Notes: generated by a model from the letters alone, not told the origin. 36,106 bases of DNA from Candidatus Acetothermia bacterium (GCA_016179105.1 JACOSB010000162.1:1-36106); one strand, 5' to 3'. Counted from the first letter of the stretch, positions 23,003 to 30,884 are shown. Program-made: numbers and translations.

Positions 23003-23575
23003 ATGACTATGAAGAAAACTATCGGGATGTTGTCGATCCTAGCGCTGGTCGGCGCGATGACTGCAGGCTCTCCGAGCCAAGTCGGTACGGTCATCAGCTT
23101 TGCACAAGAAAAGGTGACCACGATTGACCTGGGAGAGTATTTCTTCAAGGCCGATGGAAAAGATCTTAAGCAGACATCTCTCGTCATTCCCGTTGAGCTA
23201 AAGAAGGTTGACGAAGAGGAAGTCGAAGCGGAGGATATCGAGTTGGTCTTCGACAACAGCAAGGCCGCAGTCGAACACGAGATCATGAGTCCTCTCTTCA
23301 CCGCGGTCGATATGATGAGGGTGGAGATCCTCGACAAGAGTGATAACGTCATTGCGGAGATGGAATCCTCGGCGGTGCACGAGATTTTGCTGAAAGTCGG
23401 CTGGAAAGCTCACGTTATCTTTAAGGTTGGCCATACGATCGTGGAGTCTCTGGACGACGGCGCGAAGCTGGATTTTGAGATCTCTTGTCACGTCGGTCAC
23501 AAGGCTGGGGGACAAGCCAACGATCATTACAAAGCCGGGATGCGCGGGACCATTGAGTTGGTCAAGAAGAGTTAA
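23003..23575 (+). CDS. Exported cupredoxin-like protein
   Basis: The 190-residue product has a signal peptide (TIGMLSILALVGAMTAG). A single beta-rich domain ends in FEISCHVGHKAGGQANDHYKAGMRGTIEL, the Cys...His...Met loop of a type 1 copper site, although the loop is longer than in plastocyanin. The upstream copper His is probably in AAVEHEIMS. It resembles the F.C..PGH...GM.G ending of blue copper proteins. An ideal AAGGAGGTGA lies upstream of the ATG, the strongest ribosome site in the region, suggesting high expression. It is the first gene of the Rieske/cytochrome b operon and a likely mobile electron carrier. Confidence 0.75.
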   Translation: MTMKKTIGMLSILALVGAMTAGSPSQVGTVISFAQEKVTTIDLGEYFFKADGKDLKQTSLVIPVELKKVDEEEVEAEDIELVFDNSKAAVEHEIMSPLFTAVDMMRVEILDKSDNVIAEMESSAVHEILLKVGWKAHVIFKVGHTIVESLDDGAKLDFEISCHVGHKAGGQANDHYKAGMRGTIELVKKS

Positions 23576-23589
23576 CCCGATAGGTCGGG
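23576..23589 (+). other. Small hairpin between the cupredoxin genes
   Basis: CCCGA-TAGG-TCGGG, a 5-bp stem directly after the first cupredoxin stop codon. It is too short and lacks a T-run for a terminator. It might stabilise the upstream mRNA. Confidence 0.3.
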
Positions 23590-23623
23590 CCTAAGAATGC
23601 GTGAAAAAAGGAGATGATTCAAC

Positions 23624-24202
23624 ATGACAAAAAAGCACGTGTTTACGCTACTGGGCGTGCTTGTGGTGCTGGCACTGGGGATCGGTTTGGGGACGACGTT
23701 CAATCTCTTCGGGCAAGGGGCAGCGCCCAATAAAACGTTCTTGGTGATGGCATTGCACTGGGGTTGGGTGGCCGCGCCGGTGAGTGGCGACGGAAGGGTA
23801 GTCTTAAAAGAGGGTGGCCAGGGCACACAGATCGTTGTCAAAAAGGGCGATACAGTACGCCTCATTCTGTATAACCCAGAAGGCATGGGCGATCTGCACG
23901 ATACCCTGGAAGCACAGTCAGCCGATTTCTACAAGGGCAAGTACGGTAAAGATAAGTACGACAAAGATGTCGCGGAGATGCAGAAGGCTGACTCCCCGAT
24001 ACGGCAACACTCGTTTAAGCTCGACGCTTTCAAAGACGTTAACGGCAAGGCCATTGACGTGACTGTGAAAGATCACGAGCTCAAGATGGTTGATTTCAAG
24101 GCGGACAAAGACGGAACGTTCTCGTTCATTTGCAATGTTATCTGCAGTGTGAATACCGCCGGGCATACGGACATGAAAGGCGAGCTGCTCGTCGAGAAGT
24201 AA
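23624..24202 (+). CDS. Membrane-anchored or exported CuA-like cupredoxin
   Basis: The 192-residue protein starts with a hydrophobic anchor or signal segment (VFTLLGVLVVLALGIGLGTTF). It has a cupredoxin domain with the features of cytochrome oxidase subunit II CuA sites. A first His is in IRQHSFKLDAF (compare (L/R)HSFxIPA), and FSFICNVICSVNTAGHTDMKG supplies Cys-x3-Cys-x6-His-x2-Met. Classical CuA is Cys-x3-Cys-x3-His-x2-Met, so the loop has three extra residues. AAGGAG precedes the ATG. No cytochrome oxidase subunit I is nearby, so this probably serves as an electron acceptor for the Rieske/cytochrome b complex rather than an oxidase subunit. Confidence 0.75.
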   Translation: MTKKHVFTLLGVLVVLALGIGLGTTFNLFGQGAAPNKTFLVMALHWGWVAAPVSGDGRVVLKEGGQGTQIVVKKGDTVRLILYNPEGMGDLHDTLEAQSADFYKGKYGKDKYDKDVAEMQKADSPIRQHSFKLDAFKDVNGKAIDVTVKDHELKMVDFKADKDGTFSFICNVICSVNTAGHTDMKGELLVEK

Positions 24203-24222
24203 GCGCACATCAATAGCCTAGA

Positions 24223-24265
24223 GGGGAGGCGCTCAGGGACAACCAGGTACTCGGAGCGCTTCCCC
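24223..24265 (+). other. Intercistronic 12-bp stem-loop
   Basis: Bases 24223-24234 (GGGGAGGCGCTC) pair with 24254-24265 (GAGCGCTTCCCC) with one G-U wobble and a 19-base loop. No T-run follows. It separates the two cupredoxin genes from the DOMON-Rieske-cytochrome b genes and may stabilise the 5' segment or partially stop transcription. Confidence 0.55.
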
Positions 24266-24295
24266 AACCGACCTAACCTCGCTGGGGTGAATGGG

Positions 24296-25297
24296 ATGTT
24301 CAAGAATACGATCACTCTGCCGCTGATCGCTCTAGCCTTTGCGCTCGCTGGTGCAGCCGTGCTGGCCTTTGATCTGAATTTAAAGGAGCAAGCCAAGCAA
24401 GCGCAACCCTTGGTGGTCGATGGCAAGATTGGTGAGTCAGAATACCAGAATCATCTACGGGTGGACGGCATACAGATGGACTTGTACTGGTCTATTCAGA
24501 GTGATCGCATCTACGTCGGGCTACACGCTCCCGGCAGGGGGTGGGTGGCCATCGGTTTCGATCCCGAAGGGCCGATCATGCAGGGCGCGGACATTGTCAT
24601 CGGCTACGTCAAAGACGGGAAGCTCTTTCTGCAAGATAGCTATGCTAATGTTCCCACGGGGCACCAAGCAGATACAGAGTTAGGCGGACGCGATGACATT
24701 CTTGAAAAAGCAGGCTCCCAGGGTGCCGACGGCACGGTGCTGGAGTTTTCGCGCAAGCTGGACACGAGAGATAAATTCGATAAACCGATTCGAGAGGGCA
24801 AACCCATGGCGATCCTAATGGCTTACGCGGAAGACGCTGATTTCACTTCGTATCACAGCAAGACCCGGGCGCGCGTGCAATCGGTGGATTTCTTCCAAGC
24901 CAATTCCAAAGCCAATGAGACTCCCCCGCTGTGGGTCGCATCGCACCTCGAAGCGTATGAGCTGGGCTTGATCGCTTGGATCATTGTCCTAGGTATCTTT
25001 GCGATTCAGGGATTTATCTCCGTCAGGCTCGAAGGACGTGAATTGAAACCGGGCCATTTCATTCCTGCGAGAGAATCGACTATCTCAGTGATCTTCACGG
25101 CATTGCTTACGGTGTTAGAGCTCGTATGGGCTGTGCAGTTTATCTCTAGCCTATATGAGGGAGCGCGCCCGGCAGTGGTCGCGACTTACGGTGCCTTGCT
25201 CGCATTCACACTGGCAGCGATCTTGCTGGTGTACCGGCAATCCTTTGTGTCCGCAGAAACGATCGTTCAAGAGCGTGAAGATCATATCCCCTGGTGA
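24296..25297 (+). CDS. DOMON-domain membrane cytochrome (CbsA-like)
   Basis: The 333-residue protein has an N-terminal signal/anchor and a DOMON (DoH) domain of about 170 residues: QPLVVDGKIGESEY, LYWSIQSDRIYVGLHAPGRG, WVAIGFDPEG, MQGADIVIGYVKDG, then AILMAYAEDADFTSYHSK. Three membrane helices follow (LGLIAWIIVLGIFAIQGFI, VIFTALLTVLELVWAVQFI, YGALLAFTLAAILLVY). DOMON domains bind heme b or sugars. A Met in IMQGAD and the His in SYHSK are plausible heme ligands by analogy with cellobiose dehydrogenase. The start ATG 24296 has GGGGTGA 6 bases upstream. Placed directly before the Rieske gene, it occupies the position normally taken by a cytochrome c1 or f. Confidence 0.75.
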   Translation: MFKNTITLPLIALAFALAGAAVLAFDLNLKEQAKQAQPLVVDGKIGESEYQNHLRVDGIQMDLYWSIQSDRIYVGLHAPGRGWVAIGFDPEGPIMQGADIVIGYVKDGKLFLQDSYANVPTGHQADTELGGRDDILEKAGSQGADGTVLEFSRKLDTRDKFDKPIREGKPMAILMAYAEDADFTSYHSKTRARVQSVDFFQANSKANETPPLWVASHLEAYELGLIAWIIVLGIFAIQGFISVRLEGRELKPGHFIPARESTISVIFTALLTVLELVWAVQFISSLYEGARPAVVATYGALLAFTLAAILLVYRQSFVSAETIVQEREDHIPW

Positions 25298-25313
25298 GGG
25301 TGAGGAGGCGATC

Positions 25314-25961
25314 ATGGCGGAAACGCAAGAGAAGCAGCCGAAAAACGTCTCACGAAGGAGATTGATGCAATGGCTGCTCGGGATGAGCGCCGCAGGAACT
25401 GCCGGGGCAATGTTGTCGTCTGCCGGTACGATTCAATCCATGCAAAGACAGTCCAAGAGCGAGGAGCCAGTAACTGCCGGAGATCGGCTCGTCTTTGCTT
25501 TAGGCCCGAATAAAGGGCAAGCGATCAGACATGATAGTATCTTGATTCATGAGGCTATTTACGTCTTCCCTGAGAACAAGGACAGCAATCACGATAATCT
25601 GATTTTTCTCGTTCGATTGGATCCAAAAACACTTCAACCGCCAACGATTATCGAGTGGACCGCTGAGGGCTTTGTGGCGTATAGCGCCAATTGTACGCAC
25701 CTGGGCTGCACGGTGAACTTCTCGCACGAGGCGATGGAAGGCGTGCCTTATCCGCACTTGCACTGTCCATGTCATGGAGGAATATTCGACCCGCATCGGA
25801 GTGCACTCGTCGTAGCTGGGCCTCCCCCGCGACCGCTGCCTCAATTGCCCATCAAGATCAACGAGCAGGGAGAGTTGATCGCCGCTGGCTGGTTTAAGGA
25901 GCCACCGGGTCCGATTCCAGAGAGTGAGCTACAGCAATGGCGACAGAAAAACAAGAGCTAA
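25314..25961 (+). CDS. Rieske iron-sulfur protein, Tat-exported
   Basis: The 215-residue protein has a twin-arginine signal/anchor (SRRRLMQWLLGMSAAGTAGAML) and a Rieske domain with CTHLGC (127-132) and CPCHGG (151-156), which supply the two Cys and two His ligands of a [2Fe-2S] cluster. It also has GPPPRPLPQLPI, the Pro loop. In bc-type complexes it takes electrons from quinol at the positive membrane side. TGAGGAGG precedes ATG 25314. It overlaps the cytochrome b gene by 25 bases, so the two are translationally linked. A second Rieske gene is at 34455-35021. Confidence 0.93.
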   Translation: MAETQEKQPKNVSRRRLMQWLLGMSAAGTAGAMLSSAGTIQSMQRQSKSEEPVTAGDRLVFALGPNKGQAIRHDSILIHEAIYVFPENKDSNHDNLIFLVRLDPKTLQPPTIIEWTAEGFVAYSANCTHLGCTVNFSHEAMEGVPYPHLHCPCHGGIFDPHRSALVVAGPPPRPLPQLPIKINEQGELIAAGWFKEPPGPIPESELQQWRQKNKS

Positions 25962-27283
25962 ATCCGCTGGTGTCGAGGCAGAGTTGGCTGGACGAGCGCC
26001 TGGATTGGGCACGCTTTAAAGAAAAATATCTGCGCAAGCCCTTCCCCGTCCACTCATCCTTCTTTCTCGGTGAGATCGCTCTCTTTAGCTTCATTGTGCT
26101 CGTCTTGACTGGAATCTTTCTGGCTCTTTCCTATGTGCCATCTACTGAGTTGGTCAAACTCGACGGCAAGGACATGCCGGCTGCCTATGCCAGCGTGGTC
26201 CAAAATGACCACACACCCTTTGGCCTGATCGTGCGGCAAGTGCATCACTGGGCGGCACATCTCATGATCGTAGCTATTCTGCTGCATCTGCTGCGCATCT
26301 TCTTCACGGGGTTATATAAGAAACCGCGTGAGCTCAATTGGGTTGTTGGGGTCTTGCTGCTGGGGCTGACGGTGTTCGCGGCCTTCTCGGGATATCTCCT
26401 GCCCTTTGACCAGTTCGCGGTCACCGCCACGGGCATCGGGTACAACATCGCGCGCAGCGTGCCGTGGGTCGGACCAGCACTCGCTAATTTCATCTTCGCC
26501 GGGAAATTCCCGTCCACAGCGACGATCCCGCGTTTCTATGCTTATCACGTCATGCTGCTGCCGTTGATTTTGATTATTTTGGTGGGTTTGCACTTATTAA
26601 TTATGTTCAAGCAAAAGCATAGCCAGCCGCCCTATGCGCTCCGGCGGGCCGGGGTGGGCAAGATCTTGGGGGTCCCCCTATGGCCGCATCAGACGCTTTT
26701 GATGGCTGTGCTCTTCTTGGTGCTATCCGGGAGCTTGTTCATCGTCGCTGGCCTCTTCCCTGTACATCCCGTGGAGTACTATGGCCCGCCGGGGCCGGCA
26801 ACCCCCATCGTCAAGCCCGATTGGTATCTGCTCTGGCCTTATGGAGCGCTCAAGCTCATCCCCGGTTGGATCAATTTCCAATTCCTGGGCGCGACGATCA
26901 ACTCAGAGAATGTTGGAGGGGTAGTGATTCCGGGGCTGATTTTGCTGTTGCTATTGCTGATCCCCTTCTTGGATCGATCACGCGAATCCGTTCATTATCT
27001 GGAGCTTCCAAGAGAACATGCTGCGCGTACGGCATTCGGCATGGCCGTACTGGTTTTCTTTGGCGTCTTAATGGTCGCTGGATACAACGAAGAATTAGGG
27101 CTCTCGGTGGGTGCGTTGCAGTTCACGGCTCTTTTGGCTCCGCTGGTAACGGGTCTATTCACTTACGTTCTGTTGGCTGCACTGCGACGCTCCCGTGAGA
27201 GCGTCAGAGACGGACCGGAGATCGTTACGTCGGTTGGCGCGAACCTAGATCCCGTGAAGGATTCGGAAGATCTTAGGAGGTGA
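25937..27283 (+). CDS. Cytochrome b (fused b6/subunit IV type), PDWY motif
   Basis: The 448-residue protein carries the four heme ligands in two helices: His103 and His117 (13 residues between) and His204 and His219 (14 residues between, as in cytochrome b6). The quinol-site loop contains KPDWYLLWPYG (PDWY at about 294-297) rather than PEWY. PDWY is associated with low-potential menaquinol complexes. The protein continues with further helices through about residue 425, so both halves of the b6/subunit IV pair are present in one chain. It is the core of a quinol-oxidising complex, with electrons going to the Rieske protein. No cytochrome c gene follows. Confidence 0.93.
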   Translation: MATEKQELNPLVSRQSWLDERLDWARFKEKYLRKPFPVHSSFFLGEIALFSFIVLVLTGIFLALSYVPSTELVKLDGKDMPAAYASVVQNDHTPFGLIVRQVHHWAAHLMIVAILLHLLRIFFTGLYKKPRELNWVVGVLLLGLTVFAAFSGYLLPFDQFAVTATGIGYNIARSVPWVGPALANFIFAGKFPSTATIPRFYAYHVMLLPLILIILVGLHLLIMFKQKHSQPPYALRRAGVGKILGVPLWPHQTLLMAVLFLVLSGSLFIVAGLFPVHPVEYYGPPGPATPIVKPDWYLLWPYGALKLIPGWINFQFLGATINSENVGGVVIPGLILLLLLLIPFLDRSRESVHYLELPREHAARTAFGMAVLVFFGVLMVAGYNEELGLSVGALQFTALLAPLVTGLFTYVLLAALRRSRESVRDGPEIVTSVGANLDPVKDSEDLRR

Positions 27284-27289
27284 CATTCT

Positions 27290-27589
27290 ATGGCAGGCTT
27301 TAGGCTTTGGGAAGGAATTGGCATCGACGATCTACTGGATCATCTGAAGCAAGCGGTTTTTAGAGATATAGCTCACGAGTACGGTCAGCCTTCAAAAGAA
27401 TTGAGCGATCGCTTGGAGCACTCGCTCAAACGCGTGCTCAACCACGATATTTATGCGTCACCGGCTTGTGGGACCTCCTCGCTCTGTGCGCCCTCTGAGG
27501 AGGGTCGAGTCAAGCCTTGGTCCCGCAAATCCAAGGATTGGGGGTTAGTCATGCGAGACGACCCCTCGCTCGAAAAAGATGGGAGGTAG
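27290..27589 (+). CDS. Small conserved-looking hypothetical protein in the cytochrome b operon
   Basis: A 99-residue soluble protein with a helical, charged N-terminal half (DDLLDHLKQAVFRDIAHEYG, ELSDRLEHSLKRVLNHD), followed by a region with two Cys (SPACGTSSLCAPSEE). There is no signal peptide. It starts 6 bases after cytochrome b with AGGAGGTGA 7 bases upstream of its ATG, so expression is strong and linked. No family recognised. It may be an assembly or accessory subunit. Confidence 0.65.
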   Translation: MAGFRLWEGIGIDDLLDHLKQAVFRDIAHEYGQPSKELSDRLEHSLKRVLNHDIYASPACGTSSLCAPSEEGRVKPWSRKSKDWGLVMRDDPSLEKDGR

Positions 27590-27597
27590 AGAGGCAT

Positions 27598-27948
27598 ATG
27601 GCTATCACGTACAAATTGGTACCAGAGCGATGTCGGGTGAGAACGGAGCCGGATAGGAAAACCTGGCTTCAGGTCGTGTACGCGCTCAATACTAAACCGG
27701 CGATAGGCACGCGTCAGCAATTAGTGCCGGCGTTGAAGCAGGCTTTGGCAGCGCAGAAACTCGAACTGATAGCGCTTGACCTCTTCGATGAATTCGTGAA
27801 ATTGCATCTTCCCTTAGAAGCTTCAGCCAAGACAGTAGAAGCTGCGCTTAAAGAAGTGTTAGGCAAAGTAGAAGAGTCTACACCTGCGCAGGTCCCGAAG
27901 GAGGCAGAAGAGAAACTCCGTCAGTATCTAAGAGAGGGCTCGCGATAA
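27598..27948 (+). CDS. Hypothetical protein, last gene of the cytochrome b operon
   Basis: The 116-residue cytoplasmic-looking protein has an N-terminal mixed region (LVPERCRVRTEPDRKTWLQVVYAL) and a helical C-terminal half rich in Ala, Lys and Glu (KTVEAALKEVLGKVEES, EAEEKLRQYLREG). GGGAGG lies upstream of ATG 27598. There is a single Cys and no metal motif. The family is not recognised. Its 8-base distance from the preceding gene places it in the same operon. Confidence 0.6.
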   Translation: MAITYKLVPERCRVRTEPDRKTWLQVVYALNTKPAIGTRQQLVPALKQALAAQKLELIALDLFDEFVKLHLPLEASAKTVEAALKEVLGKVEESTPAQVPKEAEEKLRQYLREGSR

Positions 27949-28022
27949 AGACAACAAAATCTATATGCGAGTGCTAATTGTTCAACCTTAATGAGGCTAC
28001 CGGAGCAGTCATTCAGGGGAAG

Positions 28023-28036
28023 ATGATCTAGGTCAT
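28023..28036. promoter_or_regulatory. Near-palindrome before the CxxCH protein gene
   Basis: ATGATCTAGGTCAT is a 14-base dyad with one mismatched pair. TATCCT at 28058-28063 on the plus strand starts 28.5 bases from its centre. The arrangement hints at an activator site for the gene at 28086, but the sequence is unlike the other palindromes here. Confidence 0.25.
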
Positions 28037-28085
28037 AGTTTTCTTGGCCGGAGCAGGGTATCCTTTCAATAAAGGATGAAAGCGT

Positions 28086-28457
28086 ATGCGTAGCGGATGG
28101 TTAGTAGCATTACTGCTAATGGCGGCATGGATGAACGCTGTTGCAATACCCGCGGCATGCGGCTCCCACGGCCTTACCCCAGCCGGGATGCACATGCAGC
28201 TGTCTGCAACCACGGTCGCCATAAGTAGTATCCACACCGCTCCCGCTCCATGTACTGACGGAACTGAAGGTCGCTCAGGTCAGTCAAGCAATCTTTTTAT
28301 GTCGTCAGAATGCGGTGTCTGTCACACTCAGGCTTCAGGCTTTGCCATGCTTGTTGATCCTTCATGGCCCGTGGCAGAGGCAACCGCAGTCTCCGCCCCG
28401 GAATTCACCACCATCTATCTTCCCACCAGCACTAAGCCCCCCACTTTCCACAGTTAA
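28086..28457 (+). CDS. Exported small protein with CxxCH motif
   Basis: The 123-residue protein has a signal peptide (WLVALLLMAAWMNAVAIPAACG). The mature part contains Cys and His pairs, including SSECGVCHTQ, which matches the CxxCH heme c attachment motif. It is short on other structural landmarks. It could be a small monoheme c-type protein, or a metal-handling secreted protein of the DUF2946 kind, in which CxxCH binds metal. The second is favoured by the copper genes that follow. AAAGGA precedes the ATG. Confidence 0.5.
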   Translation: MRSGWLVALLLMAAWMNAVAIPAACGSHGLTPAGMHMQLSATTVAISSIHTAPAPCTDGTEGRSGQSSNLFMSSECGVCHTQASGFAMLVDPSWPVAEATAVSAPEFTTIYLPTSTKPPTFHS

Positions 28458-28466
28458 ACTACCTCC

Positions 28467-28519
28467 CGGAAGAAGTTTTAGGTTTGTGATTTAGTTAAGA
28501 CATCCCATCTCTTCTTCCG
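28467..28519 (+). repeat. 9-base inverted repeat
   Basis: CGGAAGAAG (28467-28475) and CTTCTTCCG (28511-28519) can pair across a 35-base AT-rich loop between the CxxCH protein and the DUF1573 operon. It may act as a weak transcription boundary. There is no T-run. Confidence 0.4.
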
Positions 28520-28540
28520 AGAATGAAAGGAGAATCGTCT

Positions 28541-28594
28541 GTGAGTTTATCCAAATGTCAGGATTGCCACGACGAAGGAGGATACTGTGGCTAA
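28541..28594 (+). CDS. Possible 17-residue Cys-rich leader peptide
   Basis: A GTG-initiated frame with AAAGGAG 8 bases upstream encodes MSLSKCQDCHDEGGYCG and stops inside the first codons of the DUF1573 gene. It holds three Cys in 17 residues, including CQDCH. The downstream gene's own ribosome site lies inside this frame, so its translation could affect that of the DUF1573 gene. This is a prediction only. Confidence 0.3.
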   Translation: MSLSKCQDCHDEGGYCG

Positions 28595-29174
28595 GAATTC
28601 AAAGAATACGCAGGCAAACGTTAGAGCGAAGACGAACCGCAACGCAAGAATAATCTTGTGGTCGGCGATCCCTGTCGTTGTGCTCCTGCTCGGAATCGGC
28701 ATCTATTTCTTGGTGCAGTCAGCATCAACCTCCAAGACCAGCACGACTCCGGCAACGACCGATGGTACGCCGGTATTAAGCATCACGCCCGAAACACAAG
28801 ATTTAGGAACGATCGATTCGAGCAAGGGCCTCGTCACAACTTATTACACGGTCAAGAACTCCGGTAACGGAGAGCTAGTAATTAACGAGATGGAGACCTC
28901 GTGCATGTGCACCAAAGCATCTTTGGTTGTGAACGATCAAGAAGGGCCGAGCTTCGGGATGCGCGCGCATGGCGGCCTTCCCAAAGGCTGGTCGGCGCGC
29001 CTGAAGCCGGGAGAGAACGCTCAGCTCAAAGTCACGTATGACCCAAATGCACACGGCCACTACGTCGGGTCTGTCGAACGCATGATCACCGTCTACTCCA
29101 ACGACCCCAAGCAACCAGCCAAGCAAGTTCGCTTCACCGGTGATCAGATTGGCGGTGAGGGGCATGAACATTGA
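28587..29174 (+). CDS. Membrane-anchored DUF1573 protein (first of two)
   Basis: The 195-residue protein starts with GTG after GAAGGAGGA. It has an N-terminal basic segment and a membrane helix (IILWSAIPVVVLLLGIGIYFLV), and an exported DUF1573 immunoglobulin-like domain with TQDLGTIDSSKG, YYTVKNSGNGELVINEMETSCMCTKA and FTGDQIGG. The usual pair of Cys in this family reads C-x-C (CMC) here. The C-terminus GEGHEH is His-rich and could bind metal. DUF1573 function is unknown. It is often found with redox and copper genes. It overlaps the next DUF1573 gene by 11 bases. Confidence 0.8.
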   Translation: MAKNSKNTQANVRAKTNRNARIILWSAIPVVVLLLGIGIYFLVQSASTSKTSTTPATTDGTPVLSITPETQDLGTIDSSKGLVTTYYTVKNSGNGELVINEMETSCMCTKASLVVNDQEGPSFGMRAHGGLPKGWSARLKPGENAQLKVTYDPNAHGHYVGSVERMITVYSNDPKQPAKQVRFTGDQIGGEGHEH

Positions 29175-29652
29175 GCAAAGCACTCAACCGACACGACCGA
29201 AACGGGGGCTGATTCTCGGGTTGGCGCTGACGGTACTCTTAATCGGCGGGTTCAGCTGGGCGATGTGGCCCAAAGGCCCACCCCAAATCCAGCTCTCGCT
29301 AGAGTCCTATGATTTCGGGCAGATACAAGCGACCGACAAGGTCGAAACAACTGTCATGGTACGAAATGTTGGTGGTCGCCCTCTGGAAATACTCAAAGTC
29401 ACTGCCTCGTGTGGCTGCACCAAGGCGCAACTCGGTAGCGAAACCTTGCAACCGGGCCAGCAAACAACGCTCAAGATTATATTTGACGCCGCTTCCCACA
29501 GCGCGGAAAGCATGGGCTCAGAAGACAAAGTCAGTAGCACTAAGCCCGAAGAGGTCACGCATGCCGTCTATCTGAGAACCAACGACCCTGAGCACCCAGA
29601 AGTTGAAGTCGAGATCAAAGCGCAGATCGTCGGAAAGAAGGTATCTCCATGA
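29164..29652 (+). CDS. DUF1573 protein (second of two)
   Basis: A 162-residue paralogue with one membrane helix (GLILGLALTVLLIGGFSWAMW) and a DUF1573 domain (YDFGQIQATDKVETTVMVRNVGGRPLEILKVTASCGCTKAQLGSETLQPGQ). The family SCGCTK motif is intact. ATG 29164 is preferred over the upstream in-frame ATG at 29140 because it has GGTGAGGGG immediately upstream and less overlap. Its stop overlaps the next start (ATGA), so it is coupled to the CcdA-like gene. Confidence 0.85.
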   Translation: MNIEQSTQPTRPKRGLILGLALTVLLIGGFSWAMWPKGPPQIQLSLESYDFGQIQATDKVETTVMVRNVGGRPLEILKVTASCGCTKAQLGSETLQPGQQTTLKIIFDAASHSAESMGSEDKVSSTKPEEVTHAVYLRTNDPEHPEVEVEIKAQIVGKKVSP

Positions 29653-30872
29653 GTCGCTTGCTCTCGCTCTGGATGATCGCTTGGGTAGGAGTGTCTTTCG
29701 TGGGCATGGGTCAGAGCGTTCCGAGTGAGGCGGTGATTTACTACAACGATGCTTGTCACGACTGCATGCTCTATCTTGACCGAGAGCTGGTTCCTGTTCT
29801 TACCGAACTGGGTATCGCGAGCATTGTGAAGAAGGACTACATCAGCGAGCGCCGCAACCGCACGGAGCTGGTCGAGCGTAGCACGAAGCTAAATGTGCCA
29901 GCCAAGCTGCAAGGCCATCTCACGGTCTTCTTGGGAGACAAAGTCGTTCTTCAAGGACATGTGCCGATGGCCATCGTGCGCGATCTTCTGAAGCTTGAAA
30001 ATCTTGGACGCTATGAACGCATCGTCGTCCTGCAAGACAAGATGAGCGCGCACGGCGACATCCCCACGAGCTACCAAGTCTGGGGCTACGCCGGTGATGT
30101 GAAAGAGTATCCGATCGAAGCACCGATCGAAAACTATCTCGCGTGGTTGCAGACAAACCATGCTGCAACCTTGCCCGTAAGTTCAACGACCCGCGATACG
30201 CAGGGCTTCTTGCCCTTGGTGCTGGGAGCGGGCTTGTTAGACGGGATCAACCCTTGCGCGTTTGCCGTGCTCTTGCTGTTCATGGCGTTTCTCTTCACGC
30301 TCCAGCGAGCGCGCTCGCAGCTGCTCCAGGCAGGCCTGATTTACATCGGTGCGATCTATGTCACGTACTTGGCCATCGGGCTGGGACTGCTCAAAGTCTT
30401 CACGCTTTCCAGCGAGCCGCATCTCATTGGGAGACTCGGTGCAGGCTTCATGATTCTCTTAGGCTTGGTGAACGTGAAGGACTATTTCTGGTACGGGCAG
30501 GGTTTCTCGCTCAGCATCCCGTCAGTCGGGGCGGAGGCGCGCGAGCGCTGGATGCGCAAGGCCACACTGCCGGCCATCGCTGTGCTGGGCTTTCTCGTCG
30601 GGATCTGCGAATTTCCCTGCACCGGCGGAATTTACGTCGGCATTCTGGGATTACTCTCCGCGCAGACGTCGTATTGGTCGGGGCTCAGTTACTTGCTGAT
30701 CTACAACGTGATGTTTGTGCTTCCTTTGGTTGCACTCCTGCTGGTGATCGGCAATCGGCGCGTGATCGGACAGGTCAGCCGCTGGGAGGTCCAGCACAAG
30801 CGTGGGCTCAAGCTCAGCCAGGGTTTAGTCATGATCGCTCTCGGTGTTGGCATCCTGGCATGGTTTGTCTGA
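29649..30872 (+). CDS. CcdA-family transporter with exported thioredoxin-like N-terminal domain
   Basis: The 407-residue protein has a signal peptide, then a glutaredoxin/thioredoxin-like domain (about 20-160) with VIYYNDACHDCMLYLDRELVP, a CHDC pair. A CcdA-type membrane core follows, with LLDGINPCAFAVLLLFMAFLF and LVGICEFPCTGGIYVGILGLL, the two Cys-Pro redox sites. This architecture resembles other CcdA-like proteins that pass electrons from the cytoplasm to a fused extracytoplasmic domain. Here the head could keep Cys of copper-site proteins reduced. It is translationally coupled to DUF1573. The second, frameshifted copy of the membrane core is at 32728-33575. Confidence 0.88.
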   Translation: MSRLLSLWMIAWVGVSFVGMGQSVPSEAVIYYNDACHDCMLYLDRELVPVLTELGIASIVKKDYISERRNRTELVERSTKLNVPAKLQGHLTVFLGDKVVLQGHVPMAIVRDLLKLENLGRYERIVVLQDKMSAHGDIPTSYQVWGYAGDVKEYPIEAPIENYLAWLQTNHAATLPVSSTTRDTQGFLPLVLGAGLLDGINPCAFAVLLLFMAFLFTLQRARSQLLQAGLIYIGAIYVTYLAIGLGLLKVFTLSSEPHLIGRLGAGFMILLGLVNVKDYFWYGQGFSLSIPSVGAEARERWMRKATLPAIAVLGFLVGICEFPCTGGIYVGILGLLSAQTSYWSGLSYLLIYNVMFVLPLVALLLVIGNRRVIGQVSRWEVQHKRGLKLSQGLVMIALGVGILAWFV

Positions 30873-30884
30873 AGGAGAGGCGAA

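Noticed and set aside
22948..23352. Antisense frame opposite the first cupredoxin gene
   Set aside because: It has low-complexity Ser-rich content typical of antisense readings, no ribosome site, and overlaps a gene with an ideal one.
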